The notes under the pieces are model-generated. The model made no database searches. It worked only from the letters and a program-made list of their open reading frames with translations, and was not told the origin of the DNA. A stretch of 37,041 bases of DNA from Halomonas nitroreducens (GTDB lineage: Bacteria > Pseudomonadota > Gammaproteobacteria > Pseudomonadales > Halomonadaceae). The stretch covers positions 1 to 37,041 of the forward strand of contig NZ_RXNS01000027.1 in assembly GCF_003966155.1 (NCBI RefSeq), in the 5' to 3' direction. How positions within the stretch are numbered: position 1 is the first letter of the stretch; every line of letters starts with the position of its first letter. Below, piece by piece: positions 15,574 to 23,449 of the stretch. A program made the position numbers and the translations under genes.

Positions 15574-17050
15574 ATGGTTTGCGGTGAAGCCGCAGGCCGG
15601 GCAGTACCAGCAGGACGGCAAGCAGCCACACCGGCCAGCTGCCGGTGCGCGTGAAGGGGGTGAGGCCATCCATGGGCACCACCTCGCCGACCAGGGTCGC
15701 CTCCTCGAACTGGGGCGCCCGCTGCAGTAGACGGCCGCGGGGGTCGATCAGCGCGGTGACCCCGTTGCTGGTGGCCCGCACCACGTAGCGCCCATTTTCC
15801 AGGGCGCGCAGGCGGGCCATCTGCAGGTGCTGCAGGGGACCCAGGGAGGCCCCGAACCAGGTGTCGTTGGAGACCGTCAGGATCATCTCGGCGCGGCGGG
15901 CCTGTTCGGCCACCAGGTCGGCGTAGATGATCTCGTAGCAGATGGCGTTGCCGATACGAGTACCGGCGACACGCAGTGGCGCCTGGTCGGCGGGGCCCGG
16001 CGTCATGGCCGGCATCGGCAGGTCGAAGAAGGCGATGGCGCCCCGTAACAGGCTCTCCAGAGGCAGGTACTCACCGAAGGGCACCAGGTGGCGCTTGCGG
16101 TACTCGCCTCCCGATGCGGCCGCCTCGATCACGCTGTTGTAGTAGTGACCCTGGTCATCGCGCTGCAGGATGCCGGTGACCAGGGTACTGTCCGCCGGCA
16201 GCAGGCGGCGGGCCTGGTCGAGCACCGGCGTGGCCTGGTCCGCGAACATCGGCAGAGCCGCCTCGGGCCAGATCACCACATCGACGTCTGCCTCCAGCGC
16301 GGCGGTCATCCTCAGGTAGGTGTCGATGGCAGTGCGTTGCCCCTCGGGAGTCCACTTGATCAGCTGGGGCAGGTTGCCCTGCAGCAGGGCGACCTGAACG
16401 GGCTCGCCGGCGGGCCGCGTCCACTGGCCGGGCAGGGCCAGCGGCAGCAGCCACAGGGCGGCCAACGGCAGCGCCGCCCACCAGCGGCGCTGCAGGAAGG
16501 TCACGCCCAGGGCGCCGGAGAGGGCGACGATCAGCGACAGCAGGTGGACGCCGCCGACCGGCGCCCAGGGGGCCAGGGGGGCATCCACCTGGCCGCTGCC
16601 CAGCAGCAGCCAGGGAAAGCCGGTGAACAGCCAGGTACGCAGGGCCTCGCCGAGCACCCAGGCCCCGGCGAAGGTCAGCGGTGCCAGGCGCGGGCCAATG
16701 AGGCGTCGGTAGAGGCCCAGGGTGACGGCGAAGAACAGCGCCAGGGCGGCCACGAACAGGGTCGTCAGGGCCAGGGCCAGCGGTACGCCGGTGTAGCCGT
16801 AGTCGTGGATCGACACGTAGACCCAGGAAGCCCCCGAACCGAACAGTCCCAGTCCATAGCACCAGCCCCGCCAGGCGGCCTGGCGGGCGGTCAGGGACGG
16901 CAGCCCCGCGTAGACCAGGCCGGCGGCGATGGGGGCCAGCCACCAGAGCTGGAAGGGGGCGGCGGACAGGGTGGTCAGGATGCCGGCCGCTACGGCGGCC
17001 AGGGCGCCCAGGGCCCGGCGAGGGCGGGAAATCGTCATGCGGCCTTCCAT
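15572..17050 (-). CDS. lnt: Apolipoprotein N-acyltransferase
   Basis: Lnt adds the third acyl chain to the N-terminal cysteine of lipoproteins at the periplasmic face of the inner membrane. The 492-residue protein has about six N-terminal membrane helices (residues ~10-215), then a nitrilase domain (~225-465) and a final helix (WPVWLLAVLLVLPGL). The catalytic triad can be placed as E263 in VIWPEAALP, K319 in YRKRHLVPFGEYLP and C371 in NAICYEIIY. The Lys-to-Cys spacing of 52 equals that of the E. coli enzyme (K335, C387). It is the last gene of the miaB operon, 13 bases after corC. An alternative ATG at 17038, preceded by GGAAGG, is equally plausible as start. A heptamer repeat begins right at its stop. 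Confidence 0.96.
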   Translation of the reverse strand: MEGRMTISRPRRALGALAAVAAGILTTLSAAPFQLWWLAPIAAGLVYAGLPSLTARQAAWRGWCYGLGLFGSGASWVYVSIHDYGYTGVPLALALTTLFVAALALFFAVTLGLYRRLIGPRLAPLTFAGAWVLGEALRTWLFTGFPWLLLGSGQVDAPLAPWAPVGGVHLLSLIVALSGALGVTFLQRRWWAALPLAALWLLPLALPGQWTRPAGEPVQVALLQGNLPQLIKWTPEGQRTAIDTYLRMTAALEADVDVVIWPEAALPMFADQATPVLDQARRLLPADSTLVTGILQRDDQGHYYNSVIEAAASGGEYRKRHLVPFGEYLPLESLLRGAIAFFDLPMPAMTPGPADQAPLRVAGTRIGNAICYEIIYADLVAEQARRAEMILTVSNDTWFGASLGPLQHLQMARLRALENGRYVVRATSNGVTALIDPRGRLLQRAPQFEEATLVGEVVPMDGLTPFTRTGSWPVWLLAVLLVLPGLRLHRKP

Positions 17051-17063
17051 GGTCGGGAGAGCG

Positions 17064-17933
17064 TCAGTCCTCGAGGCCCTCGGTATCGGGCTCGGCTTCC
17101 AGCAGGCGGATGCGACGGTTGTCGGCGTTGAGCACCGTGAAGCGCCAGCCGCCGATTTCGGTATGCTCGCCGCGACCGGGCAGGTGACCGAAGCGCTGCA
17201 TCACCAGGCCGCCCAGGGTGTCGAACTCCTCGTCGGAGAAGCGCGTGCCGAAGCGCTCGTTGAAGTCCTCGATGGGCGTCAGGGCACGGATCGCGTAGCG
17301 CTCGTCGCCCAGTTCACGGATATCCTCCTCCTCGTCGGTGTCGTGCTCGTCCTCGATGTCGCCGACGATCTCCTCGAGGATATCCTCGATGGTCACGATG
17401 CCCGCAGTGCCACCGTACTCGTCCACCACCACTGCCATGTGGTTGTGGGTATCGCGGAATTCCTTGAGCAGGCTGTTGAGGCGCTTGGACTCGGGCACGA
17501 ACATCGCCGGCCGCAGCACCTCCTCGAGCTGGAAGGGCAGGCCGTTGTCCTTGCCGTTGCGCAGCAGGGGAAGCAGGTCCTTGACCAGCAGGATGCCCTT
17601 CACCTCGTCGAGGTTCTCGCCGATCACCGGGTAGCGGGAGTGGCCGGTTTCGAGGATCACCGGCAGGTACTCCTCGAGGGGCTGGTCGAGGGCGATGGCA
17701 TTGACCTGGGAGCGCGGGATGAGCACTTCGCGGACCTGCTGGTCGCTGATGTTCAGGGCGCCCTCGATGATCATCATGGCGTCCTGCTCGAGCTTGAGGC
17801 GGGTCGCCGCCTGGCGCAGGAATTCCAGTAGCTCGTCCCGGGAGCTGGGCTCGTCGCTGTCGCTGGAAAGGGCGCTGAACAACTTCTCGAGCCAGGACTT
17901 GTTGCCCTGGCCGGTCGATCGGTCTTCGCTCAT
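17064..17933 (-). CDS. corC: CorC/YbeX-type CBS-domain protein
   Basis: A 289-residue soluble protein with two CBS domains (about 70-125 and 135-190) and a C-terminal transporter-associated domain (about 210-285), the layout of CorC/YbeX. Key stretches are VREVLIPRSQVNAI, HSRYPVIGENLDEVKGIL, VVDEYGGTAGIVTIEDILEEIVGDI and TLGGLVMQRFGHLPGRGE. CorC was linked to Mg2+/Co2+ efflux; more recent work on YbeX ties it to ribosome maturation. It overlaps ybeY by 4 bases (ATGA) and precedes lnt, the conserved ybeZ-ybeY-ybeX-lnt order. The acidic stretch after the second CBS (DEHDTDEEEDIRELGD) is present as in homologues. Nothing looks missing. Confidence 0.95.
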   Translation of the reverse strand: MSEDRSTGQGNKSWLEKLFSALSSDSDEPSSRDELLEFLRQAATRLKLEQDAMMIIEGALNISDQQVREVLIPRSQVNAIALDQPLEEYLPVILETGHSRYPVIGENLDEVKGILLVKDLLPLLRNGKDNGLPFQLEEVLRPAMFVPESKRLNSLLKEFRDTHNHMAVVVDEYGGTAGIVTIEDILEEIVGDIEDEHDTDEEEDIRELGDERYAIRALTPIEDFNERFGTRFSDEEFDTLGGLVMQRFGHLPGRGEHTEIGGWRFTVLNADNRRIRLLEAEPDTEGLED

Positions 17934-18442
17934 GCGTCGGCTCTCTCGTCCTCGGTATCGGAATCGCGGTGCGGAGGGCTGGGGGTGAGATACGGATCGG
18001 CGATGCCCAGGCCCGCCAGGATGTCACGCTCGAGGGCTTCCATGGCCTCGGCCTCGTCGTCCTCGAGATGGTCATGGCCCAGCAGGTGCAGGGTGCCGTG
18101 GACCACCATATGAGCGTAGTGAGCCGCCAGGCTCTTGTCCTGATCCCGGGCCTCGGCGAGCACCACGGGATGGCAGATCACCAGGTCGCCGAGCAGCGGC
18201 AGCGACACCCCGGGCGGGCACTCGAAGGGAAAGGACAGCACATTGGTGGGCCGGTCGCGGTCACGGTAGTCCCGGTTCAGGGCCCGGCTCTCCTCGCTAT
18301 CAACGAAGCGCACCGTCAGCTCGTGGCGAGACTCCCGGGGATGGCGTGCCAGCACCGCGGCCACCCAGGCCTCGAGCTCGGCCTCAGCGGGCAGGCCCTC
18401 GGCGTCCAGGGCCACCTGGCGATCGACGCAGGTCTCGCTCAT
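17930..18442 (-). CDS. ybeY: Endoribonuclease YbeY (16S rRNA maturation)
   Basis: YbeY is a zinc-dependent single-strand endoribonuclease needed for 16S rRNA 3'-end maturation and ribosome quality control. The 170-residue protein carries the metal motif HGTLHLLGHDH (three histidines) near residue 120, preceded by the conserved TNVLSFPFE and LGDLVICHPVV. The N-terminal ~20 residues are divergent. The C-terminal ~20 residues (SPPHRDSDTEDERADA) are an acidic extension whose coding sequence overlaps the corC start. It overlaps both phoH upstream and corC downstream by 4 bases, so translation along ybeZ-ybeY-corC is tightly coupled. Confidence 0.96.
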   Translation of the reverse strand: MSETCVDRQVALDAEGLPAEAELEAWVAAVLARHPRESRHELTVRFVDSEESRALNRDYRDRDRPTNVLSFPFECPPGVSLPLLGDLVICHPVVLAEARDQDKSLAAHYAHMVVHGTLHLLGHDHLEDDEAEAMEALERDILAGLGIADPYLTPSPPHRDSDTEDERADA

Positions 18443-19542
18443 GAGCTCTCCTCACCCCCGTTCTGCCGGTTGCGACGCTCCTGGCCCAGCTGTCTTTCCT
18501 GACGCAGGGCCTCGCGCTCCTGCTCTCGGGCCTCGCGCCGGGCGCGTTCCTCGGCCTCCTGCTCGGCCTCGAATAGGTCGTAGGCCTCGATGATGCGCTG
18601 GACCAGCGGATGGCGGACCACGTCCTTGGCGGCGAAATGGGTGACGCCGATCCCCGGGGTCTCCTTGAGTACGTCGAGCACCTGGATCAGCCCCGAACTC
18701 TGGCCCCGCGGCAGGTCCACCTGGGTGATGTCGCCGGTGATCACCGCCGTCGAGCCGAAGCCGATGCGGGTCAAAAACATCTTCATCTGCTCGCGGGTGG
18801 TGTTCTGGCTCTCGTCGAGGATGATGAAGGCGTTGTTGAGGGTGCGCCCGCGCATGTAGGCCAGGGGGGCGATCTCGATCACCTGGCGCTCGATCAGCTT
18901 GGCTACCTGCTCGAAGCCGATCATCTCGTAGAGCGCATCATAGAGCGGGCGCAGGTAGGGGTCGATCTTCTGGGCCAGGTCGCCGGGCAGGAAGCCGAGC
19001 TTCTCGCCGGCCTCCACCGCGGGACGCACCAGCAGGATGCGGCGCACCTCCTGCTGGTTCAGCGCCTCCACGGCGGCGGCCACGGCCAGGTAGGTCTTGC
19101 CGGTGCCGGCGGGGCCGATGCCGAAGTTGATGTCGTGGGCGCGGATGCTCGAGACGTAGCTCTGCTGGTTGAGCCCCCGGGGCTTGATCAACATCTTGGG
19201 GGTCCGCAGCAGTACCTCGTCGTCGTCGCCCTGGCCCTCGTCCTCCTCCAGCGCCTGGAGGCCGGACTCCTGGAGGAAGAGATGCACGGTATCCGGCGTC
19301 AGGTCGCTGGCCTCGGCTTCGCGGTACAGGTGCTCGATGACGTTGGCCGCGGCCTTGACCCGGTGGCCGGGACCGGCCAGCTGGAAGGCGTTGCCGCGGT
19401 TGCGCAGGGTGATGCCGAGCCGGCCCTCGATCAGCTTGAGGTGTTCGTCGCGCTGGCCGCACAGGTTGGCCAGGCGGCGCGGATCGTTGGGCTCGAGGTT
19501 CAGCGTGATGATGCGGTTGGCCGGAGTGGATGGCTGGCTCAA
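18439..19542 (-). CDS. ybeZ: PhoH-like ATPase YbeZ
   Basis: A PhoH-family P-loop NTPase of 367 residues from the chosen TTG start. It partners YbeY in RNA metabolism. Walker A is GPAGTGKT (about 143-150); Walker B is AFIILDESQNTT followed by EQMKMFLTRIGFGS. An N-terminal KH-like region carries RDEHLKLIEGRLGITLRNRG. The C-terminal ~40 residues are a charged Glu/Arg coiled segment (EQEAEERARREAREQERE). The start is uncertain: TTG at 19542 gives SQPSTPANRIITLNLEP, which matches where homologues begin, while another in-frame TTG at 19614 would add 24 residues including a GC hairpin; neither has a good ribosome site. It follows miaB by about 83 bases, so it probably belongs to the same operon. Confidence 0.92.
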   Translation of the reverse strand: MSQPSTPANRIITLNLEPNDPRRLANLCGQRDEHLKLIEGRLGITLRNRGNAFQLAGPGHRVKAAANVIEHLYREAEASDLTPDTVHLFLQESGLQALEEDEGQGDDDEVLLRTPKMLIKPRGLNQQSYVSSIRAHDINFGIGPAGTGKTYLAVAAAVEALNQQEVRRILLVRPAVEAGEKLGFLPGDLAQKIDPYLRPLYDALYEMIGFEQVAKLIERQVIEIAPLAYMRGRTLNNAFIILDESQNTTREQMKMFLTRIGFGSTAVITGDITQVDLPRGQSSGLIQVLDVLKETPGIGVTHFAAKDVVRHPLVQRIIEAYDLFEAEQEAEERARREAREQEREALRQERQLGQERRNRQNGGEESS

Positions 19543-19586
19543 GACAGGCGGGTCCGTGCGTTGATGAGTGTCGGGGGTCAGCTTAC

Positions 19587-19608
19587 TGCCCCGGCGGGCG
19601 CCGGGGCA
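19587..19608 (-). promoter_or_regulatory. GC-rich hairpin between miaB and ybeZ
   Basis: Perfect 9-bp stem TGCCCCGGC/GCCGGGGCA (19587-19595 and 19600-19608) with loop GGGC. No T tract follows on the minus strand, so a processing or mRNA-stability element is more likely than an intrinsic terminator. It lies in the only sizeable gap (about 83 bases) of this operon. Confidence 0.55.
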
Positions 19609-19625
19609 ATGCAAGAAAGCTGCGC

Positions 19626-20969
19626 TCAGAAGCGTTGCGGTGAGGCCAGCTCGCCGCGCAGCGAGTTGGGCAGGGCCTCGGTGATCTCCACGTCGACGAA
19701 ATAGCCGATCAGCTCGGTGGGATTGGGGGCGCGGAAGTTGACCACCCGGTTGTTCTCGGTGCGCCCGGACAGCTGGCCGGGGTCCTTGGGCGAGAAGCCG
19801 GTGACCAGGATGCGCTGGGTGCTGCCCACTATGCGCCGGCTGATCTGCATGGCCTGCTGATTGATGCGTTCCTGGAGGATTGCCAGGCGCTGCTTCTTGA
19901 CCGCCTCCGGGGTCTCGTCCGGCAGAGCCGTCGCCGGGGTCCCGGGGCGAGCGGAGTAGACGAAGCTGAAGGAGACGTCGAAGCCGATGCGGCCGATCAG
20001 CTCCATGGTCGCTGCGAAGTCCTCCTCGGTCTCGCCGGGAAAGCCGACGATGAAATCCGATGAGAAGCTGATGTCGGGGCGCAGCTCACGGATGCGCTCC
20101 AGCTTCTCGACGTATTCCTCGACGGTGTGGCCGCGCTTCATGGCGGCGAGGACGCGGTCGGAACCGGCCTGCACCGGCAGGTGCAGGTGGCTGACCAGCT
20201 CCGGGACCTCGTCGTAGGCCTCGATCAGGCTGTCCGAGAACTCCACCGGATGCGAGGTGGTGAAGCGGATCCGGTCGACGCCCTCGACGGCGGCGACGCA
20301 GGCGATCAGCTCGGCCAGGTCGATCTCGTCGCCGAGCTGGTTCTCGCCGCGGTAGGCATTGACGTTCTGGCCGAGCAGGTTGATCTCGCGAACCCCCTGG
20401 TCGGCCAGATGGATGACCTCGTCCATCACCGCCTCGAAGGGCCGCGAGATCTCCTCGCCGCGGGTATAGGGCACCACGCAGAAGGTACAGTACTTGGAGC
20501 AGCCTTCCATGATGGAAACGAAGGCGGTCGCGCCGTCCGAGCTGGGCTGCGGCAGGTGATCGAACTTCTCGACCTCGGGGAAGGTGACGTCGACCACCGA
20601 GATCTGGTCATCCTGGCGGGCGTCGAGCATCGACGGCACACGGTGCAGGGTCTGGGGACCGAACACCATGTCCACATGGGGCGCACGCTTGCGCAGGGCA
20701 TCGCCCTCCTGGCTGGCCACGCAGCCGCCGACCCCGATCACCAGCTCGGGATTGGCCTCCTTGAGCTTCTTCCAGCGGCCCAGCTGGTGGAAGACCTTTT
20801 CCTGGGCCTTCTCGCGGATCGAGCAGGTGTTGAGCAGGATGACGTCGGCTTCGCGCTCGTCGTCGGTGAGCTCCAGCTGGTGGGATTCGCCGAGCAGATC
20901 CGCCATGCGTGCGGAATCGTACTCGTTCATCTGGCAGCCGTGCGTCTTGATGAAGAGTTTCTTCGCCAT
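19626..20969 (-). CDS. miaB: tRNA-2-methylthio-N6-dimethylallyladenosine synthase MiaB
   Basis: MiaB is a radical-SAM methylthiotransferase that converts i6A37 to ms2i6A37 in tRNAs reading UNN codons, including Trp tRNA. The 447 residues have the expected three domains. The N-terminal domain has the auxiliary cluster cysteines C12, C49 and C83 (KTHGCQMNEYDS, NTCSIREKA, GGCVASQ). The radical-SAM core has C157, C161 and C164 in CSKYCTFCVVPYTRGEE. The C-terminal TRAM domain contains TQRILVTGFSPKDPGQLSGRTENNR. The ATG at 20969 is the natural start (MAKKLFIKTHGCQMNEYDS aligns with family starts). It heads the leftward operon miaB-ybeZ-ybeY-corC-lnt. Confidence 0.98.
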   Translation of the reverse strand: MAKKLFIKTHGCQMNEYDSARMADLLGESHQLELTDDEREADVILLNTCSIREKAQEKVFHQLGRWKKLKEANPELVIGVGGCVASQEGDALRKRAPHVDMVFGPQTLHRVPSMLDARQDDQISVVDVTFPEVEKFDHLPQPSSDGATAFVSIMEGCSKYCTFCVVPYTRGEEISRPFEAVMDEVIHLADQGVREINLLGQNVNAYRGENQLGDEIDLAELIACVAAVEGVDRIRFTTSHPVEFSDSLIEAYDEVPELVSHLHLPVQAGSDRVLAAMKRGHTVEEYVEKLERIRELRPDISFSSDFIVGFPGETEEDFAATMELIGRIGFDVSFSFVYSARPGTPATALPDETPEAVKKQRLAILQERINQQAMQISRRIVGSTQRILVTGFSPKDPGQLSGRTENNRVVNFRAPNPTELIGYFVDVEITEALPNSLRGELASPQRF

Positions 20970-21379
20970 AAGAATAGGTCGTGGCGTCTTGGCCCGACGG
21001 GATACACCGGTGGATGGACGTTCGCAGGAAGGAGGCCGACAGGCCTTCCGATGAGGGCATCGATTATACGCACCCCCGGCGGGAGGGGCCAGGGGCGTGC
21101 GCCGCCAGTAGCGGCCGACTGTGGTACCCTTGGGGGCCGCCAGGGGACGCGGGACGGGCGCTCGACTGGTCAGCGAGTGATCGAAGTGTCACGGTGGCGA
21201 CAGCCATGCCCCCTGGCCGACGCTTTCCAGCGGTTTTCCCGACACTTGTCCACAGAAGCTGTGGATGACTGGCGGCAGGGCCGCTTTCATCGCGGTCGTT
21301 GCCGGAACGGAGTGCCGGCCAACCGCCGCCATTGCCGTAGAGCAGCGCAAACAGAGCCTTGGACAGCCAGGAAGATGGC
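20970..21379. other. Divergent non-coding region between miaB and the SH3 protein
   Basis: About 410 bases without a convincing gene. On the minus strand TATAAT (21068-21063) is a perfect -10 for miaB, about 90 bases before its ATG, with a poor -35. The miaB 5' leader contains a small hairpin (GGAAGG 21027-21032 with CCTTCC 21044-21049). An inverted pair of DnaA-box-like 9-mers lies at 21246-21268. Translated frames crossing this stretch show no recognisable domains. Confidence 0.6.
21246..21268. promoter_or_regulatory. Inverted pair of DnaA-box-like 9-mers
   Basis: TTGTCCACA (21246-21254) and, on the other strand, TCATCCACA (21268-21260), each one mismatch from TTATCCACA, separated by GAAGC. 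Together they also form the hairpin TCCACA-gaagc-TGTGGA. It could be a DnaA binding or titration site, or merely a structured leader of the downstream gene. Confidence 0.4.
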
Positions 21380-22015
21380 ATGACGATGCAACGATGCAAG
21401 ACACTGACAGTGGGCGTGTTACTCGGGGCCCTGGCCCTGCCGCTGCAGGCCCAGGAAAACGAGGCCGGGGACGCCACTCGCTGGGTTTCCGATGAACTCA
21501 CCACCTATGTGCGCAGCGGTCCCACCGACGGCTACCGGATCGTCGGTACCCTGACCGCCGGTGCGCCGGTGGAGGTCCTCGAGACCAGCGGCGACTACAC
21601 CCGGGTGCGCAGCGGCAGCGGCGACGTGGTCTGGGTGCCTAGCAGCGAGCTGCAGGACAGTCCCAGCGCCCAGGTCCGCCTGCCGGAGCTCGAGGCGCGG
21701 GTCCAGTCCCTGTCCGAGGAACTCTCCGGCATCAACGAGACCTGGGAGAGCCGCATGGCCTCGATGACCGAGACCCTGGACGTGCGGGAGCAGCGTATTG
21801 CCCAGCTCGAGGCGCGCAACCACGAGCTCGAGGCGGAGACCGAGCAGTCCCGTGCCACCATTCGCGAGCTCCAGGCCCGCCTGGATACCCAGGAGGAAGA
21901 CCTGCTGATGCGCTACTTCATGTATGGCGGCGGGGTGGCCGGAGCCGGCCTGCTGGTGGGCCTGGTCGTGCCGCACCTGCCGCGCCGGCGTCGCAAGCGC
22001 GACCGCTGGTTCTGA
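21380..22015 (+). CDS. SH3-domain / coiled-coil membrane protein (YgiM/TIGR04211-like)
   Basis: A 211-residue envelope protein with a clear four-part layout. A signal peptide comes first (MTMQRCKTLTVGVLLGALAL, probable cleavage near LQA-QE at about 25). A bacterial SH3 domain follows at about 32-90 (YVRSGPTDGYRIVGTLTAGAP, then DVVWVPSSEL). A long coiled coil spans about 95-175, with heptad-like Glu/Leu/Arg. One membrane helix (GGGVAGAGLLVGLVVPHLP) lies near the end, followed by a basic tail (RRRRKRDRWF). This is the plan of E. coli YgiM and TIGR04211 proteins. The coiled coil and SH3 should face the periplasm. The ATG at 21380 has CAGGAAG just upstream. A thiopurine methyltransferase follows 10 bases later. 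The cellular role is not established. Confidence 0.85.
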   Translation: MTMQRCKTLTVGVLLGALALPLQAQENEAGDATRWVSDELTTYVRSGPTDGYRIVGTLTAGAPVEVLETSGDYTRVRSGSGDVVWVPSSELQDSPSAQVRLPELEARVQSLSEELSGINETWESRMASMTETLDVREQRIAQLEARNHELEAETEQSRATIRELQARLDTQEEDLLMRYFMYGGGVAGAGLLVGLVVPHLPRRRRKRDRWF

Positions 22016-22025
22016 GCGGGTCCCC

Positions 22026-22667
22026 ATGGATAACCAATGGCTGCAGCGCTGGCGGGAAGGGCGCATCGGTTTCCACCGCGAGGCGGTGCACCCCTCGCTG
22101 AAGCGCCACTGGCCCGGCTTGGGTATCCAGGCCGGCACCAAGGTGCTGGTGCCGCTATGCGGCAAGAGCCTCGACATGCGCTGGCTGGCCAGCCACGACC
22201 ATCCGGTGCTTGGCATCGAGCTCGCCGAGACGGCCGTCGAGCAGTTCCTGGCCGAGGGCGTCGGCGAGGTGTCCCGTTATCACCACGACAGTTTCGCGGT
22301 GTGCCGTCAGGGCAGCGTGGAGCTGTGGTGCGGGGACTTCTTCCACTTCCATATCCAGCAGGCGGCGGAGCTAGGGGCCTTCTACGATCGGGGGGCGCTG
22401 ATCGCCCTGCCCGAGGCGACCCGCCAGCGCTACGCCTTCCATTTGGCCCAGCTGCTCCCCCCGGGGGCCCGGGGACTGTTGATCAGCCTGATCCGGGCGC
22501 CGGGAGACCAGGGAGGGCCGCCCTACAGCGTCGATGCCGACGAAGTGGAGACGCTCTTCTCGCCGAACTTCGAGCTTCGTCACCTCGAGGATGGCGACCC
22601 CGAGCCCGGCAGCGGCTTTCGGGAGAGTGTCTGGGCGCTGACCCGCCGCGGCCCCAAGGTCGAGTGA
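22026..22667 (+). CDS. tpm: Thiopurine S-methyltransferase
   Basis: A 213-residue SAM-dependent methyltransferase of the bacterial TPMT family (about 217 residues in Pseudomonas), which methylates thiopurines and confers tellurite/selenite volatilisation in some species. Visible motifs are the N-terminal W-x-x-RW-x-x-x-x-x-FH signature (QWLQRWREGRIGFHREAVHP), VLVPLCGKSLDMRWLA as the SAM motif, VLGIELAETAVEQF, and DRGALIALPEATRQRYA. The ATG at 22026 lies 10 bases after the SH3-protein stop with only GGGTCC upstream, so translation may be coupled. A GC hairpin at 22698-22720 closes the unit. The physiological substrate here is unknown. Confidence 0.93.
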   Translation: MDNQWLQRWREGRIGFHREAVHPSLKRHWPGLGIQAGTKVLVPLCGKSLDMRWLASHDHPVLGIELAETAVEQFLAEGVGEVSRYHHDSFAVCRQGSVELWCGDFFHFHIQQAAELGAFYDRGALIALPEATRQRYAFHLAQLLPPGARGLLISLIRAPGDQGGPPYSVDADEVETLFSPNFELRHLEDGDPEPGSGFRESVWALTRRGPKVE

Positions 22668-22697
22668 CACCCGGCAGCTTCATCGGGAACCAGCGAC

Positions 22698-22720
22698 GCG
22701 GGCGCCCCAGGGGCGCCCGC
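22698..22720. terminator. GC hairpin between convergent tpm and yajG-like genes
   Basis: GCGGGCGCCCC (22698-22708) pairs with GGGGCGCCCGC (22710-22720), an essentially continuous 10-11 bp palindrome. It lies between two convergent stop codons. There is no T tract on either strand, so it is a weak or Rho-assisted terminator at best. Confidence 0.5.
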
Positions 22721-22738
22721 GCTGCCTGCATGGCCGCT

Positions 22739-23326
22739 TCAGCGCGCCAGCAGCCGGCCCAGCTCGGGATCCTTGAAGGCGCGGTCGAGGCCGTCGGAGA
22801 GCAGCCCCTGGATCATCTCGAGATTGGCTTCCTGGTCCGGGCGTACCGCGTATTGCTGGGTGCGTCGCGAGGTGTAGGTGCCGGTGTAGGTGGTACCGTC
22901 ATTGCGGGCCTCGGCGACCAGCACGGCCTCCAGCCTGGCGCTGCCGACCAGCGGCGGGCTGTCACCGCGTTCGTAGCCCAGGTGGGCGAGGGTCAGGGTC
23001 AAGCTGGGGCGGTCCGGCGCCGCCTCCCGGGTCGGGGAGAAGCCCATCTCCTGCACGGCCCGCTCGGCCTCGGCCTGAAGCCGCGGCTCCAGGGTCGCTG
23101 GATCGACGATGATCACCGCGGTGGACATGGCGCTGCCGCTACGGGTGCCGATCACCGCCTCGTCACGGCTGTCAACGGCTGCCACCGTTACCGCCTGGCC
23201 CTGGCCGGTGACCGGTACGGCGACACTGCGCTTGGGCGCGGGCTGCAGATAGTGGGGGCTGGAGCAGCCGGCTAGCCAGCCAGAGGCCAGCAGGAGCATC
23301 GAGGCGAGCAGGATGCGGCATCGCAT
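22739..23326 (-). CDS. YajG-family lipoprotein
   Basis: A 195-residue lipoprotein. The N-terminal signal (MRCRILLASMLLLASGW) ends in the lipobox LAGC with the lipidated cysteine at C21, followed by SS, so outer-membrane sorting by Lol is expected. The body matches the YajG layout: PAPKRSVAVPVTGQGQAVTVAAVDSRD near residue 33, GTRSGSAMSTAVI, then LTLTLAHLGYERG and a C-terminal ANLEMIQGLLSDGLDRAFKDPELGRLL. The ATG at 23326 has a consensus AGGAGGT upstream, which decides the start; an upstream extension in frame is not part of the gene. The function of YajG proteins is unknown. The acylation that matures it is performed by Lnt, encoded earlier in this window. Confidence 0.85.
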   Translation of the reverse strand: MRCRILLASMLLLASGWLAGCSSPHYLQPAPKRSVAVPVTGQGQAVTVAAVDSRDEAVIGTRSGSAMSTAVIIVDPATLEPRLQAEAERAVQEMGFSPTREAAPDRPSLTLTLAHLGYERGDSPPLVGSARLEAVLVAEARNDGTTYTGTYTSRRTQQYAVRPDQEANLEMIQGLLSDGLDRAFKDPELGRLLAR

Positions 23327-23449
23327 GGGCGGACCTCCTAAAGCGAGTGAGCCCCGAGTATATCGTCCCCGAGCCGCGGCCTGCAGCATCCGGCAGGCCG
23401 AGCGGGGCAGGACGGCATACACTGCAAGCATCATCACAGGAATGTCGTC

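Noticed and set aside
21061..21380. Possible small genes in the miaB/SH3 divergent gap
   Set aside because: Short frames on both strands overlap each other and lack ribosome sites or recognisable sequence.
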